A stretch of DNA of 64,000 bases from Pseudomonas sp. GD04091 (GTDB taxonomy: Bacteria; Pseudomonadota; Gammaproteobacteria; Pseudomonadales; Pseudomonadaceae). Both the position numbers and the translations under genes were made by a program. The notes beneath the pieces are model-generated. The model was not told the DNA's origin and did not search any database. It saw nothing but the letters and a program-made list of their open reading frames with translations. The stretch covers positions 1 through 64,000 of the forward strand of contig NZ_JAOEBG010000002.1 in assembly GCF_029836165.1 (NCBI RefSeq), read 5' to 3'. Of the stretch, positions 45,821 to 57,304 are shown piece after piece (within the stretch, counting starts at the first letter, position 1; each line of letters starts with the position of its first letter).

Positions 45821-46665
45821 GTGGCGGCTTCCCCGAAGCCCTGCAATTCTCCTTCGCCGCTTGGGTCAACCGCCTGGTCGACTGGCTGGTGCTGCACTAT
45901 GGCGATCATCTGCGCAGCGTCTCCGACCAGTTGCTGCAGTTGCTCGTCGGCCTGGAAAACCTGCTCCGCCTGTTGCCCTGGTGGCTGCTGCTGACACTGG
46001 TCGGCCTGCTCGCCTGGCACGCCAGCCGCAGCCTGCTGCGGGCGCTGCTGCTGCCCTTGCTGCTCGCGCTGATCGGCATGCTCGGGCTGTGGGACAAGCT
46101 GCTGCAGACCCTTGCCCTGGTGCTGGTGAGCACCGGGCTGTGCGTGCTGATCGGCGTGCCGCTGGGCATCCTGCTGGCGACCCGCCCTCTGGCCCGGCGC
46201 CTGCTGGTGCCGGTGCTCGACGTCATGCAGACGCTGCCGGCGTTCGTCTACCTGATCCCGGTGCTGATGCTGTTCGGCCTGGGCAAGGTGCCGGCGGTGT
46301 TCGCCACCCTGATCTATGCCCTGCCGCCGCTGGTGCGCCTGACCGAGCTGGGCCTGGCGCAGATCGACCCCTCGCTGCTGCAGGCCGCCCACGGCCTGGG
46401 CGCCACCCGCTGGCAGCGCTTGCGGCGCATCGCCCTGCCGCTGGCGTTGCCGAGCATCATGGCCGGGCTCAACCAATCGGTGATGATGGCACTGTCCATG
46501 GTGGTGGTGGCTTCGATGATCGGCGCCCGGGGCCTGGGCGAGGATGTACTGGCCGGGATCCAGACCTTGAATGTCGGCCAGGGCGTCGAGGCGGGACTGG
46601 CGATCGTCGCCCTGGCCATGGTGATCGACCGGATCAGCCAGGCGTATGGGCAACCCCGGCGTTGA
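45817..46665 (+). CDS. Betaine-type ABC permease
   Basis: ProW/OpuAB-like permease of 282 residues from a GTG at 45817 that overlaps the binding-protein stop by four bases. Several helices are seen, with the permease loop LIYALPPLVRLTELGLAQIDPSLLQAAHGLGATRWQRLRRIALPLALPSIMAGLNQSVMMALSMVVVASMIGARGLGEDVL, which includes the EAA-type coupling region. The matching ATPase (ProV/OpuAA) is not encoded on either side, so the complete importer must borrow one from elsewhere. Confidence 0.9.
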   Translation: MSGGFPEALQFSFAAWVNRLVDWLVLHYGDHLRSVSDQLLQLLVGLENLLRLLPWWLLLTLVGLLAWHASRSLLRALLLPLLLALIGMLGLWDKLLQTLALVLVSTGLCVLIGVPLGILLATRPLARRLLVPVLDVMQTLPAFVYLIPVLMLFGLGKVPAVFATLIYALPPLVRLTELGLAQIDPSLLQAAHGLGATRWQRLRRIALPLALPSIMAGLNQSVMMALSMVVVASMIGARGLGEDVLAGIQTLNVGQGVEAGLAIVALAMVIDRISQAYGQPRR

Positions 46666-46704
46666 ACCCCGAGGGCGCCAGCCTTGCCGGCGCCCTCGGT
46701 GGCC

Positions 46705-49857
<3,153 letters not shown>

Positions 49858-51054
49858 TCAGTGGCTGTGTTCAGCCGAGCCTTTGCCCAGCTCGGACTTG
49901 AGGACGAAGCTGCCGGCGGCGGCAACGACGGTGCCGGCGGCCAGGCCTTCACGGATCTCCACCTGGCCGTTGTCGCGGCGCCCGGGCTTGACCGGACGGG
50001 CCTCGAAGCCTTCCTCGGTGCGGGCGAACACCACGCTCTGCTCCTCCCAGGTCTGCAGCGCGGCTTCCGGCACCACCACCGCGGCAGCGAAGCGCTCGAC
50101 GTTGACCGCGATATTGACGAACAGCCCCGGGCGCCAGGCGCCGTTGGGGTTGGCCAGGGTGGCGCGCACAGTGGCGGCGCGGTTCTGCTCGCCGAGCAGG
50201 CTGCCGACGTAGTTGACCTTGCCCTCCACCTGCGCGCCGAGGTCCGGCGCGCTGACGCTGACGTCACGGCCGCTGACCACCTTGTCCAGGTCGCGCGGGG
50301 CGACGGCGAAGGTGGCCCAGACCCGGCTCAGGTCGGACAGGGTGAAGGCATTGCTGGTCTCGTCCACCACCTCGCCCACGGTCAGGTGCTTTTCCACCAC
50401 CACCGCGTCGAACGGCGCGCGCAACTCGTACCGGTTGCCCTTGCCGGCCGGCGCCACGGCGGCGACCTTCTGCCCGGCGTTGGCCGCGGCGATCTCGGCC
50501 TCCTGCAATGCCTGGCGCGCCTGCAGGTAATCCTGCTCGGCGCTGATGCGCTCCTGCCACAACTGCTTTTCCCGGGTGAACGTCAGTCGGGCCAGTTCCA
50601 GACGGCGCTGGGCAGCCTGCTGCTCGCTGCGCAGCTCGGAAATCTGCTGGCTGGCGATCACCGCCAGCACCTGGCCGCGCTTGACCGCCTGGCCAAGGTC
50701 GGCGTGCACCGACTCGACCACGCCGGGGACACGCGGCACCACGTGGGCAGTGCGGTCTTCGTCGAAACGGATCTCGCCAGGGAAATTGATGGCGGTGCCC
50801 AGGGTGCGCGGGCCGGCGGTGACCAGCTCGACGCCGGCGGCCTGGATCTGCTCGGCGGAAAGGTGCAGCTGGCCCTCTTCGTCGCCATGTTCTTCAGCTT
50901 GTGCTTCTTCATGACCATGGCCTTCTTCGCCATGGTCGTCGTGCTGGGCCTGGTCGCTGCCAGCCTTGCCGAGGGTGCCGGTCCATACCGCGCCACCTAG
51001 ACCGAGAACGGCCAGGGCGGCGGCGAGGATGGCAAGTTTGCGTGGGTTGGTCAT
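49858..51054 (-). CDS. czcB: CzcB-type periplasmic adaptor
   Basis: Membrane-fusion protein of 398 residues linking CzcA to CzcC. An N-terminal hydrophobic anchor (KLAILAAALAVLGLGGAVW) is followed by a His/Glu/Asp-rich segment (HDDHGEEGHGHEEAQAEEHGDEEG), a likely metal-binding stretch. Lipoyl and alpha-hairpin halves and beta-barrel regions follow (GVVESVHADLGQAVKRGQVLAVIASQQISELRSEQQ). A final SAEHSH may also bind metal. It is second in czcCBA. Confidence 0.92.
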   Translation of the reverse strand: MTNPRKLAILAAALAVLGLGGAVWTGTLGKAGSDQAQHDDHGEEGHGHEEAQAEEHGDEEGQLHLSAEQIQAAGVELVTAGPRTLGTAINFPGEIRFDEDRTAHVVPRVPGVVESVHADLGQAVKRGQVLAVIASQQISELRSEQQAAQRRLELARLTFTREKQLWQERISAEQDYLQARQALQEAEIAAANAGQKVAAVAPAGKGNRYELRAPFDAVVVEKHLTVGEVVDETSNAFTLSDLSRVWATFAVAPRDLDKVVSGRDVSVSAPDLGAQVEGKVNYVGSLLGEQNRAATVRATLANPNGAWRPGLFVNIAVNVERFAAAVVVPEAALQTWEEQSVVFARTEEGFEARPVKPGRRDNGQVEIREGLAAGTVVAAAGSFVLKSELGKGSAEHSH

Positions 51055-51102
51055 TGTTGCTCCTGATTCCAGGCTTGGGCGTTACCTCGTCGGGGCCGCT
51101 GT

Positions 51103-51198
51103 GCGCCCCATCGCGACACAAGGCCGCTCCCACAAGGCTTTGTATTGATCGTCAGTTCTGCGCGTTCCCTGTGGGAGCGGCCTTGTGTCGCGATGGGC
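51103..51198. repeat. Inverted REP pair between czcC and czcB
   Basis: The left arm contains CATCGCGACACAAGGCCG and CTCCCACA (up to 51134). The right arm (51170-51198) is its near-perfect inverse, TGTGGGAGCGG... to GCGATGGG. It lies inside the czcCBA operon in the 160-base gap between czcC and czcB, so it could form a strong hairpin in the mRNA and adjust the ratio of CzcC to CzcBA. Confidence 0.85.
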
Positions 51199-51214
51199 TG
51201 CGCAGCAGCCCCTT

Positions 51215-52417
51215 TTAGAGCTCCCCGTAGATTCGCTCCACCTGCGCCCGGGCATCGGTCGCCTGGGCCAGTGCCTCGAGGTACAGGCCGCGCGCCTCGA
51301 TCAGCGTGCGCTGCGCGTCGAGCACATCGAGGAAGGCGAACTTGCCCATCTCGAAACCGCGGGTGGCGGTGTCCACCGCCTGCTGCGCCGACGGCAGGAT
51401 GGTGCGGTCGTAGGCCTGCACCTCGCCCATGGCCGTGGCCCATTGGTCGAGGGCGCTGCGGGTGTCGCTGCGCAGGCGCAGTTCCACGGCGTTGCGCAGG
51501 TCGCGGGCCTGGTCGGCACGGCGCGCGGCGGCCAGCACGTTGCCCTGATTGCGGTCGAACAGCGGCAGCGGCATCGACAGCCCCACAACGTTGACCCGCT
51601 CGCGCTCCTCGCGGCTGTACTGGCTGCCCAGGCTCACCGTCAGGTTGGGGATGCGCTGGGCCTTTTCCGAACCCAGGCTGGCGTCGCCGCGCTCGATCTG
51701 CGCCGCGGCCAGGCGCCATTCGGCAGTCTGCTCGACCTTGGCCAGCAACTGCTCGGCGCGCGGGGCCGGGCCAGGCGAGAGGGTCGCGGCATCTAGGCGG
51801 TCAAAGCCGGTCTCGGCGCTGCCGGTCAAACGCGCCAGCGCCTGCCAGGCGACACTGCGCTCGGTCCTGGCACGGCGCACCGCCGCCTGGGCCTGGGCCA
51901 GCTGGACCTGGGCGCGGGTGGCCTCCACGGGGGAGGACTGACCAGCCCTGACCCGCCCGTCCACCACGCGCAGGCCACGCTCGGTCAAGGCCTGCGACTG
52001 CTGCGCCAGCTCCAGCGCGGTCTGCGCCCGCAACGCGGCGTGGAAGGCCTGGATCACATCGGCGCGCAGGCCGTTGCGCTGGCGCTCCAGTTCCAGCCGT
52101 GCCACGGCCTGGCCGGCCTCGGCCACCTCGATGCGCGCGCCGCGCTTGCCACCCAGCTCCAGGGCCTGGCTGAGGGTGACGGTGGTGGTGCTGGTGTCGC
52201 GACGGGTGTCCTCGACTTCCCAGGACAGCTCCGGGTTGGGGATCAACCCGGCCTGACGGCGCTCGCCTTCGGCGATGCCGATTTCACGGCCGACGGCGGC
52301 GAACTCCGGGTTCTGGGCAAAGGCGGCGGCGAGCGCCTGGTCCAGGCTCAGGCCCTGGGCGCCGGCAGGGCCGGCCAGCAGCAGGCAGAGCAAGGCGATC
52401 TTGCGGGGGATGGGCAC
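51215..52417 (-). CDS. czcC: CzcC-type outer-membrane efflux channel
   Basis: TolC-like outer-membrane factor of 400 residues, the exit duct of the CzcCBA pump. The signal peptide (PIPRKIALLCLLLAGPAGAQ) is followed by paired OEP repeats, LDQALAAAFAQNPEFAAVGREIGIAEGERRQAGLIPNPELS and its second-half counterpart. The GTG at 52417 is preferred because GAGGA lies 9 bases upstream and it opens the signal peptide; a TTG 7 codons earlier is possible. It is first gene of the operon, with a metal-response-like palindrome about 85 bases upstream. Confidence 0.9.
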   Translation of the reverse strand: MPIPRKIALLCLLLAGPAGAQGLSLDQALAAAFAQNPEFAAVGREIGIAEGERRQAGLIPNPELSWEVEDTRRDTSTTTVTLSQALELGGKRGARIEVAEAGQAVARLELERQRNGLRADVIQAFHAALRAQTALELAQQSQALTERGLRVVDGRVRAGQSSPVEATRAQVQLAQAQAAVRRARTERSVAWQALARLTGSAETGFDRLDAATLSPGPAPRAEQLLAKVEQTAEWRLAAAQIERGDASLGSEKAQRIPNLTVSLGSQYSREERERVNVVGLSMPLPLFDRNQGNVLAAARRADQARDLRNAVELRLRSDTRSALDQWATAMGEVQAYDRTILPSAQQAVDTATRGFEMGKFAFLDVLDAQRTLIEARGLYLEALAQATDARAQVERIYGEL

Positions 52418-52500
52418 GGCTTGGGTCCTCGTCGACAAGCGGCGGAATGCGTTGGCGAGGGACTGTAGGGAGCGATGGTTATCGGGGCGGTGGCGTGAAA

Positions 52501-52516
52501 ATTACAATTTTGTAAT
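52501..52516. promoter_or_regulatory. Palindrome upstream of czcCBA
   Basis: ATTACAA-TT-TTGTAAT is a perfect 7-bp inverted repeat about 85 bases before the czcC start. ATTAC/GTAAT words are typical of binding sites of CzcR/CopR-type response regulators that control metal-efflux operons. No czcRS genes are in the window, so the regulator would act from elsewhere. Confidence 0.5.
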
Positions 52517-52648
52517 CAAGCTGTCCCCCAGGGGTACTGGGGAATGGCCGTCCGATAATCGCCCGTTTTCCGGCAACCGTCATTTGACGAAACTAACCAG
52601 GTAGTACAAATATCAGGACATCCAAAAACAACAAAGCGACGCCCCGCC

Positions 52649-53098
52649 ATGACACCCCGAATCCTCGTGCTCAACGGCCCCAACCTCAACCTGTTGGGAA
52701 GCCGCGAACCCACCCAGTACGGCCACGAAACCCTTGCCGACCTCGCCAACCTGTGCGCCAGCAGCGCCCGCGAACTGGGGCTGGAGCTGGAGTTCCGCCA
52801 GACCAACCACGAAGGCGAGCTGCTCGACTGGATTCATGCCGCCCGTGGGCGCTGCCACGGCATCCTGATCAACCCCGCCGCCTGGACCCATACCTCGGTG
52901 GCCATCCGCGACGCGCTGGTGGCCGCCGAACTGCCCGTGATCGAGGTACACCTGTCCAACGTGCACAAGCGCGAACCGTTTCGCCACTTGTCGTTCGTCT
53001 CGAGCATCGCTGTCGGCGTGATCTGCGGCCTGGGCAGCCAGGGCTATGCCATGGCTCTGCGGCACTTCAGCCAGCGGCTCAAGGAGCAGGCGCCATGA
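52649..53098 (+). CDS. aroQ: 3-dehydroquinate dehydratase, type II
   Basis: Dodecameric type II dehydroquinase of 149 residues interconverting 3-dehydroquinate and 3-dehydroshikimate. [21 protein letters not shown] gives the catalytic Tyr24. [17 protein letters not shown] and [18 protein letters not shown] supply the histidine and arginine site residues. It overlaps the quinate/shikimate dehydrogenase gene as ATGA and sits near quiC, so it probably serves catabolism of quinate rather than aromatic biosynthesis. Confidence 0.95.
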   Translation: MTPRILVLNGPNLNLLGSREPTQYGHETLADLANLCASSARELGLELEFRQTNHEGELLDWIHAARGRCHGILINPAAWTHTSVAIRDALVAAELPVIEVHLSNVHKREPFRHLSFVSSIAVGVICGLGSQGYAMALRHFSQRLKEQAP

Positions 53099-53940
53099 GC
53101 ACCCAGAGCATCCTTGCCGGCCTGATCGGCCGTGGCATCCAGGCCTCACGCACGCCCGCGCTGCACGAGCGCGAAGGCGACGCCCAGGCGCTGCGCTACC
53201 TGTACCGGCTGATCGACGCCGATCGGCTGGGCCTGGACGACGACGCCCTGCCCCAGTTGCTCGAGGCGGCCGAGCGCACCGGCTTCACCGGGCTCAACAT
53301 CACCTTCCCGTTCAAGCAGGCGATCCTGCCGTTGCTCGACGAACTGTCGGACGAGGCCCGTGGCATCGGTGCGGTGAATACCGTGGTGCTGCGCGATGGG
53401 CGGCGGATCGGCCACAACACCGACTGCCTGGGCTTTGCCGAAGGCCTGCGCCGGGGTCTGCCGGGTGTCCCCCAGCGCCTGGTGGTGCAACTGGGCGCGG
53501 GCGGCGCCGGTTCGGCGGTGGCCCATGCGCTGCTCGCCGAGGGGGTCGAGCGCCTGCTGCTGTTCGAGGTGGACCCGGCGCGCGGCCAGGCCCTGGTGCA
53601 CAACCTCACGCAGCGTTTCGGCGCCGGCCGCGCCATGCTTGGCGGCGACCTCGCTGGCGCAGTGGCCGAGGCCGACGGCTTGGTCAACACCACCCCGGTG
53701 GGCATGGCCAAGCTGCCAGGCCTGCCGTTGCCGGCCGAGCTGCTGCATGCCCGCTTGTGGGTGGCGGAAATCATCTATTTCCCGCTGGAAACCGAACTGC
53801 TGCGAAAGGCCCGTGCGCTAGGCTGCCGTACGCTCGATGGCGGCACCATGGCGGTGTTCCAGGCGGTGAAGGCATTCGAGCTGTTCAGCGGACGCCCGGC
53901 CGATGCCGAGCGCATGCAGGCGCATTTCGCCAGTCTCTAG
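53095..53940 (+). CDS. Quinate/shikimate dehydrogenase (AroE family)
   Basis: Shikimate dehydrogenase family enzyme of 281 residues. The N-terminal [33 protein letters not shown] is the pattern of the NAD-linked quinate/shikimate dehydrogenase branch (as in Corynebacterium). The catalytic Lys is in [10 protein letters not shown], followed by GHNTDCLGF and the Rossmann loop [14 protein letters not shown]. The ATG overlaps the aroQ stop (ATGA). It would oxidise quinate or shikimate to feed aroQ and quiC. It is distinct from the SDH-like gene at 32718. Confidence 0.88.
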   Translation: MSTQSILAGLIGRGIQASRTPALHEREGDAQALRYLYRLIDADRLGLDDDALPQLLEAAERTGFTGLNITFPFKQAILPLLDELSDEARGIGAVNTVVLRDGRRIGHNTDCLGFAEGLRRGLPGVPQRLVVQLGAGGAGSAVAHALLAEGVERLLLFEVDPARGQALVHNLTQRFGAGRAMLGGDLAGAVAEADGLVNTTPVGMAKLPGLPLPAELLHARLWVAEIIYFPLETELLRKARALGCRTLDGGTMAVFQAVKAFELFSGRPADAERMQAHFASL

Positions 53941-53964
53941 CGAGACTGCGGCTCATCGCGCAGT

Positions 53965-54171
53965 GTGGGGCCGGGCATCGCTGCGCTAGGCCCCAGTCGC
54001 CGGCCAGCCATTGCCAGGCGGCTTCGCCTGGTCCCTGCCGAACAGGTCTCGGCCGCCGACACCTTCCAACTGCGCTACGCTCTGGAACGCTTCGTCGCTG
54101 GCCCGGCGGCCCTGGCGTTGACCGAGGCGATGGCCAGGGAGCTGCGCGCCGAGGTGGTGTTCGCCGGTTGA
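53965..54171 (+). pseudogene. Possible remnant of a GntR-type regulator
   Basis: A short open stretch after the quinate/shikimate dehydrogenase gene encodes FQLRYALERFVAGPAALALTEAMARELRAEV. This resembles the start of the FCD ligand domain of GntR regulators (LRLALE...AARLA). No helix-turn-helix precedes it and the end of the domain is missing. It may be a decayed regulator replaced by the adjacent TetR gene, or a chance reading. Confidence 0.3.
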
Positions 54172-54177
54172 ACGGCG

Positions 54178-54840
54178 TCAGGCCTTGATGTAGCGCATCA
54201 CCGCCTCGCAGATCATCGCCTTGTGACGCTGCTTGATCTGCTCGTCGGCCAGGTCGATCTGGAAGATGTCGCCGAAGGTGTGGCGGTTGGAGACGCGGTA
54301 GAAGCAGAACGAGCTCATCAGCATGTGCAGATCGATCACTTCGATACCGGGGCGGAACACGCCCTGCGCCACGCCACGGGCAAGGATCTTGCCCAGTGCC
54401 TCGAGCACCAGGCTGCTCATCTCGCGGATCGCCGGCGACTGCTTGACGTACTCGCCGTAATGGATGTTTTCGGTGCAGACGATGCGCACGAAGTCGACGT
54501 TGTGGTCGTGGTGGTCGAAGGTGAACTCCACCAGGCGCTGGATTGCCTGCTCGGGCGTCAGGGACTCGAGGTCCAGGCTGTGCTCGGTCTTGCGGATATC
54601 GCCGTAGAGCTTGACCAGGCACTCGACGTACAGCTGCTCCTTGCTGCCGAAGTAGTAGTAGATCATGCGCTTGGAGGTGGCGGTGCGTTCGGCGATGGCG
54701 TCGACCCGGGCGCCGGCCAGCCCCTGCTGGACGAACTCGGTGATGGCGGCCTGGAGGATGTTCTCGCGGGTCTTTTCCGGGTTGTTCTTGCGCGACTTGC
54801 GCAGCCCTTCGACTTCAGGCTTGGCTACCGAATCACTCAT
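54178..54840 (-). CDS. TetR-family regulator of the quinate/shikimate cluster
   Basis: TetR-type regulator of 220 residues. The helix-turn-helix (TRENILQAAITEFVQQGLAGARVDAIAERTATSKRMIYYYFGSKEQLYVECL) is followed by an all-helical ligand domain. It lies between the dehydrogenase gene and quiC, on the same strand as quiC. It probably controls quiC, the aroQ operon and the MHS transporter in response to a quinate-pathway intermediate. Confidence 0.88.
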   Translation of the reverse strand: MSDSVAKPEVEGLRKSRKNNPEKTRENILQAAITEFVQQGLAGARVDAIAERTATSKRMIYYYFGSKEQLYVECLVKLYGDIRKTEHSLDLESLTPEQAIQRLVEFTFDHHDHNVDFVRIVCTENIHYGEYVKQSPAIREMSSLVLEALGKILARGVAQGVFRPGIEVIDLHMLMSSFCFYRVSNRHTFGDIFQIDLADEQIKQRHKAMICEAVMRYIKA

Positions 54841-54936
54841 ACCGACTCACAGGCTCGTTGTAGGAATCCGAGCGATTATCCGTGAGCCGGGCGGTGCAGG
54901 GAAGCACGCGGTTGATCGAGCGATCAGGTCTCAGGA

Positions 54937-54964
54937 CCCTTTCGCGGGTAATACCGCGAAAGGG
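54937..54964. repeat. Palindrome between quiC and the TetR gene
   Basis: CCCTTTCGCGG and CCGCGAAAGGG form a perfect 11-bp stem around GTAATA. It lies after the quiC stop and upstream of the TetR gene. No T-run follows on either strand. It may be a REP-derived or Rho-aided terminator. Confidence 0.6.
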
Positions 54965-54989
54965 CCAGAGCAGGCAATCCCCACTTTCA

Positions 54990-56897
54990 CTACAACACCA
55001 CCTTGCGGCCCGCCCCGCTGCGCGCCTTGGCCATCGCCGCCAACCGTACCGCCACGTTGGCCGCGCCATACCCGGAATAACCACCCTGGCGCTGCAGGAT
55101 CTCGAAGAAAAACCGCCCTTCGAACGGCTCGGTATACACATGGAACAGCTCGCCGCCCTGGGCATCGCGGTCGTACAGCACGTTGTAGTACGCCAGTTCG
55201 CTCAGGAACTCGTCATCGAACTCGAAGCGCGCCGCCAGGTCGTCGTAGTAGTTCAGCGGGATCTCCAGCAACGGCACCCCGGCCTCCTTGGCCCTTGCCA
55301 CTTCGCGGAAGATGTCGTCGCAGGCGAAGGCGACATGGTGCACGCCAGAGCCGCGATAGCTGTCCAGGGCATGGGCGATGGCGGTGTTGCGATTTTCCGA
55401 GATATTCAGCGGCAGCCGCAGGGTCCCGCAGGGGCTGCGCAAGGCACGGCTCTTGACCAGGCCATAGGGGTCGGGCAGCACCACCTCGTCATCGGCGGTG
55501 AAGTCGAACACGCTCTTGTAGAACAGCACCCAGCTGTCCAGGGTCTCGGCCGGCAGCGCCAGGGCCATGTGGTCGATACGCTTCAGGCCACCGCTGACGC
55601 GGACCGCGGGGTCCAGGCAGAAATCGGTGTGGTAGATGCTCTGGCCGCTGCCGTCGGGCTCCACCAGGTACAGCAGGCTGCCGTCCGGCGCGCGCACCGC
55701 CGGGATCTCGCGCTCGTTGGGACCGACCAGTCCACGGAACGGCTGGCCACGGTAGGCGGTGGCCCGTTGCAGGGCGGCCTGGCCATCGTTCACCCGCAAC
55801 GCCGTGGCGCACAGCGACGGACCGTGGGCCTCGAAGAAATGGTGGGCGAAGGAGTATGGCTCGGCATTGAGCACGATGTTGATATCGCCCTGGCGCAGCA
55901 GGCGCACCGCCTTGCTGCGATGCTCGCCGGCCTCGGCGAAGCCCAGGCGCTTGAGCCACCCGCCAAGGCGGGCGCCAACCGCCTCGTCGACGGCGAACTC
56001 GAGAAACTCCACCCCCTCGTAGGCGCTGGCGACCGGCGGCGCGAACAGCACGCCCGGCTCGACGGCCCGCGCCTCACGCTCGAGCTGGCGCCGGGTCTTT
56101 TCCTCCAGGTACAGCAGCGAGCGCAACCCATCGGCGGCGTTCTGCCTGGGCGGTGCGGCACGGAAGCCATCGTTGAAGACCTCCAGCGACAGCGGCCCGC
56201 GATAGCCGGTGGCGAGAATCGGCGCCAGAAAACCCGCCAGGTCCATTTCGCCTTGCCCTGGGAAGCAGCGGAAATGCCGGCTCCACTCCAGCACGTCCAT
56301 GGCCAGGATCGGCGCATCGGCCATCTGCACGAAGAAGATCTTCTCGCCAGGGATGTCGCGGATGGCGCTGGGGTCGCCGTTGAGCGACAGGGTATGGAAG
56401 CTGTCGAGGATCACCCCCAGCGCCGGGTGGTCGGCCTGGCGCACCAGGTTCCAGACCTGCTGCCAGGTGTTGACGTGACGACCCCAGGCCAGGGCCTCGT
56501 AGCCGATGCGCAGGCCCCGGTCACCGGCGTGTTCGGCGAGCAGGCGCAAATCGTCCAGCAACAGTTGTTCGTCGCCGAGGGCATCAGGCTGCACGTTGCT
56601 GCACGCCAGCACCAGGTCGGTGCCCAGTTCCTGCATCAGGTCGAACTTGCGTTCGGCACGGTCGAGGTTCTTGTGCAGCCGGTCGCGGCGACAGCCCTCG
56701 AAATCGCGGAACGGCTGGAACAGGGTGATGGCGATACCCAGGTCCGCGCACATCTGGCGAATCTCGCGGGGACTGCCGGCGTGGTAAAGCAGGTCGTTCT
56801 CGAAGATCTCCACGCCATCGAAACCCGCGGCGGCGATGGCTTCGAGTTTTTCCGGCAGAGTGCCGCTGAGAGACACGGTGGCAATCGAGCGCTGCAT
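54990..56897 (-). CDS. quiC: 3-dehydroshikimate dehydratase fused to HPPD-like domain
   Basis: Two-domain enzyme of 635 residues. The N-terminal half (about 1-280) is a xylose-isomerase-like TIM barrel that dehydrates 3-dehydroshikimate to protocatechuate, with candidate metal ligands in IGYEALAW, VILDSFHTL and SLEVFNDG. The C-terminal half is a 4-hydroxyphenylpyruvate-dioxygenase-like VOC fold with ligands in IDHMALALP, HHVAFACDD and FFEILQRQGG. This fused form is the QuiC type known in P. putida. The ATG at 56897 (MQRSIATVSL) fits. It diverges from the MHS transporter gene. Confidence 0.93.
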   Translation of the reverse strand: MQRSIATVSLSGTLPEKLEAIAAAGFDGVEIFENDLLYHAGSPREIRQMCADLGIAITLFQPFRDFEGCRRDRLHKNLDRAERKFDLMQELGTDLVLACSNVQPDALGDEQLLLDDLRLLAEHAGDRGLRIGYEALAWGRHVNTWQQVWNLVRQADHPALGVILDSFHTLSLNGDPSAIRDIPGEKIFFVQMADAPILAMDVLEWSRHFRCFPGQGEMDLAGFLAPILATGYRGPLSLEVFNDGFRAAPPRQNAADGLRSLLYLEEKTRRQLEREARAVEPGVLFAPPVASAYEGVEFLEFAVDEAVGARLGGWLKRLGFAEAGEHRSKAVRLLRQGDINIVLNAEPYSFAHHFFEAHGPSLCATALRVNDGQAALQRATAYRGQPFRGLVGPNEREIPAVRAPDGSLLYLVEPDGSGQSIYHTDFCLDPAVRVSGGLKRIDHMALALPAETLDSWVLFYKSVFDFTADDEVVLPDPYGLVKSRALRSPCGTLRLPLNISENRNTAIAHALDSYRGSGVHHVAFACDDIFREVARAKEAGVPLLEIPLNYYDDLAARFEFDDEFLSELAYYNVLYDRDAQGGELFHVYTEPFEGRFFFEILQRQGGYSGYGAANVAVRLAAMAKARSGAGRKVVL

Positions 56898-57304
56898 GGC
56901 GAAGTTCCTTGTTGTTGTGGGGCCGGCCCGACAGCATCTGTCTGGCACGATCGATTATTCGCAGGTAAAGTCGCCCGGGCAACGCACTTTGTACGGAACA
57001 GTTAGTTTTCGTTCGATTACCGCACAATACCGATTTCAGCGAATTGATTCACCCACCCCCGTGAACAACCATGAACGCCAGTCGCAGGCCCGCCGGCCCT
57101 TCTCGCTGCCACGCCGGTCGTTCGGCGGGCCCTGCGCTGCAATACCCAACGTCACCACATAATAAGTTCAAGAAAACGGGTACCGACCTATGCACACCTT
57201 GCTCGCCCTGCGATCCGCACCGCCTCGTTCGTCTTCTCCACACAGCCTTCGCGTGCCCTGCGCACGCTGACCATCCGGCCCCTGACAAGAACAACGGAGA
57301 CAAC
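56898..57304. other. Divergent regulatory region of quiC and MHS transporter
   Basis: About 400 bases without a convincing gene. The part at 56940-57040 is comparatively AT-rich and contains short symmetric words such as CGATCGATTATTCG and TTCGTTCGATTACCG, so it should hold the two promoters and the TetR operator. The rest (57060-57290) is an unusually long leader for the transporter. I see no terminator or RNA gene in it. Confidence 0.4.

Noticed and set aside
57071..57304. N-terminal extension of the MHS transporter or a separate small gene
   Set aside because: The 78 preceding codons are Pro/Arg/His-rich and not conserved in style; the ATG at 57305 gives the normal family start.
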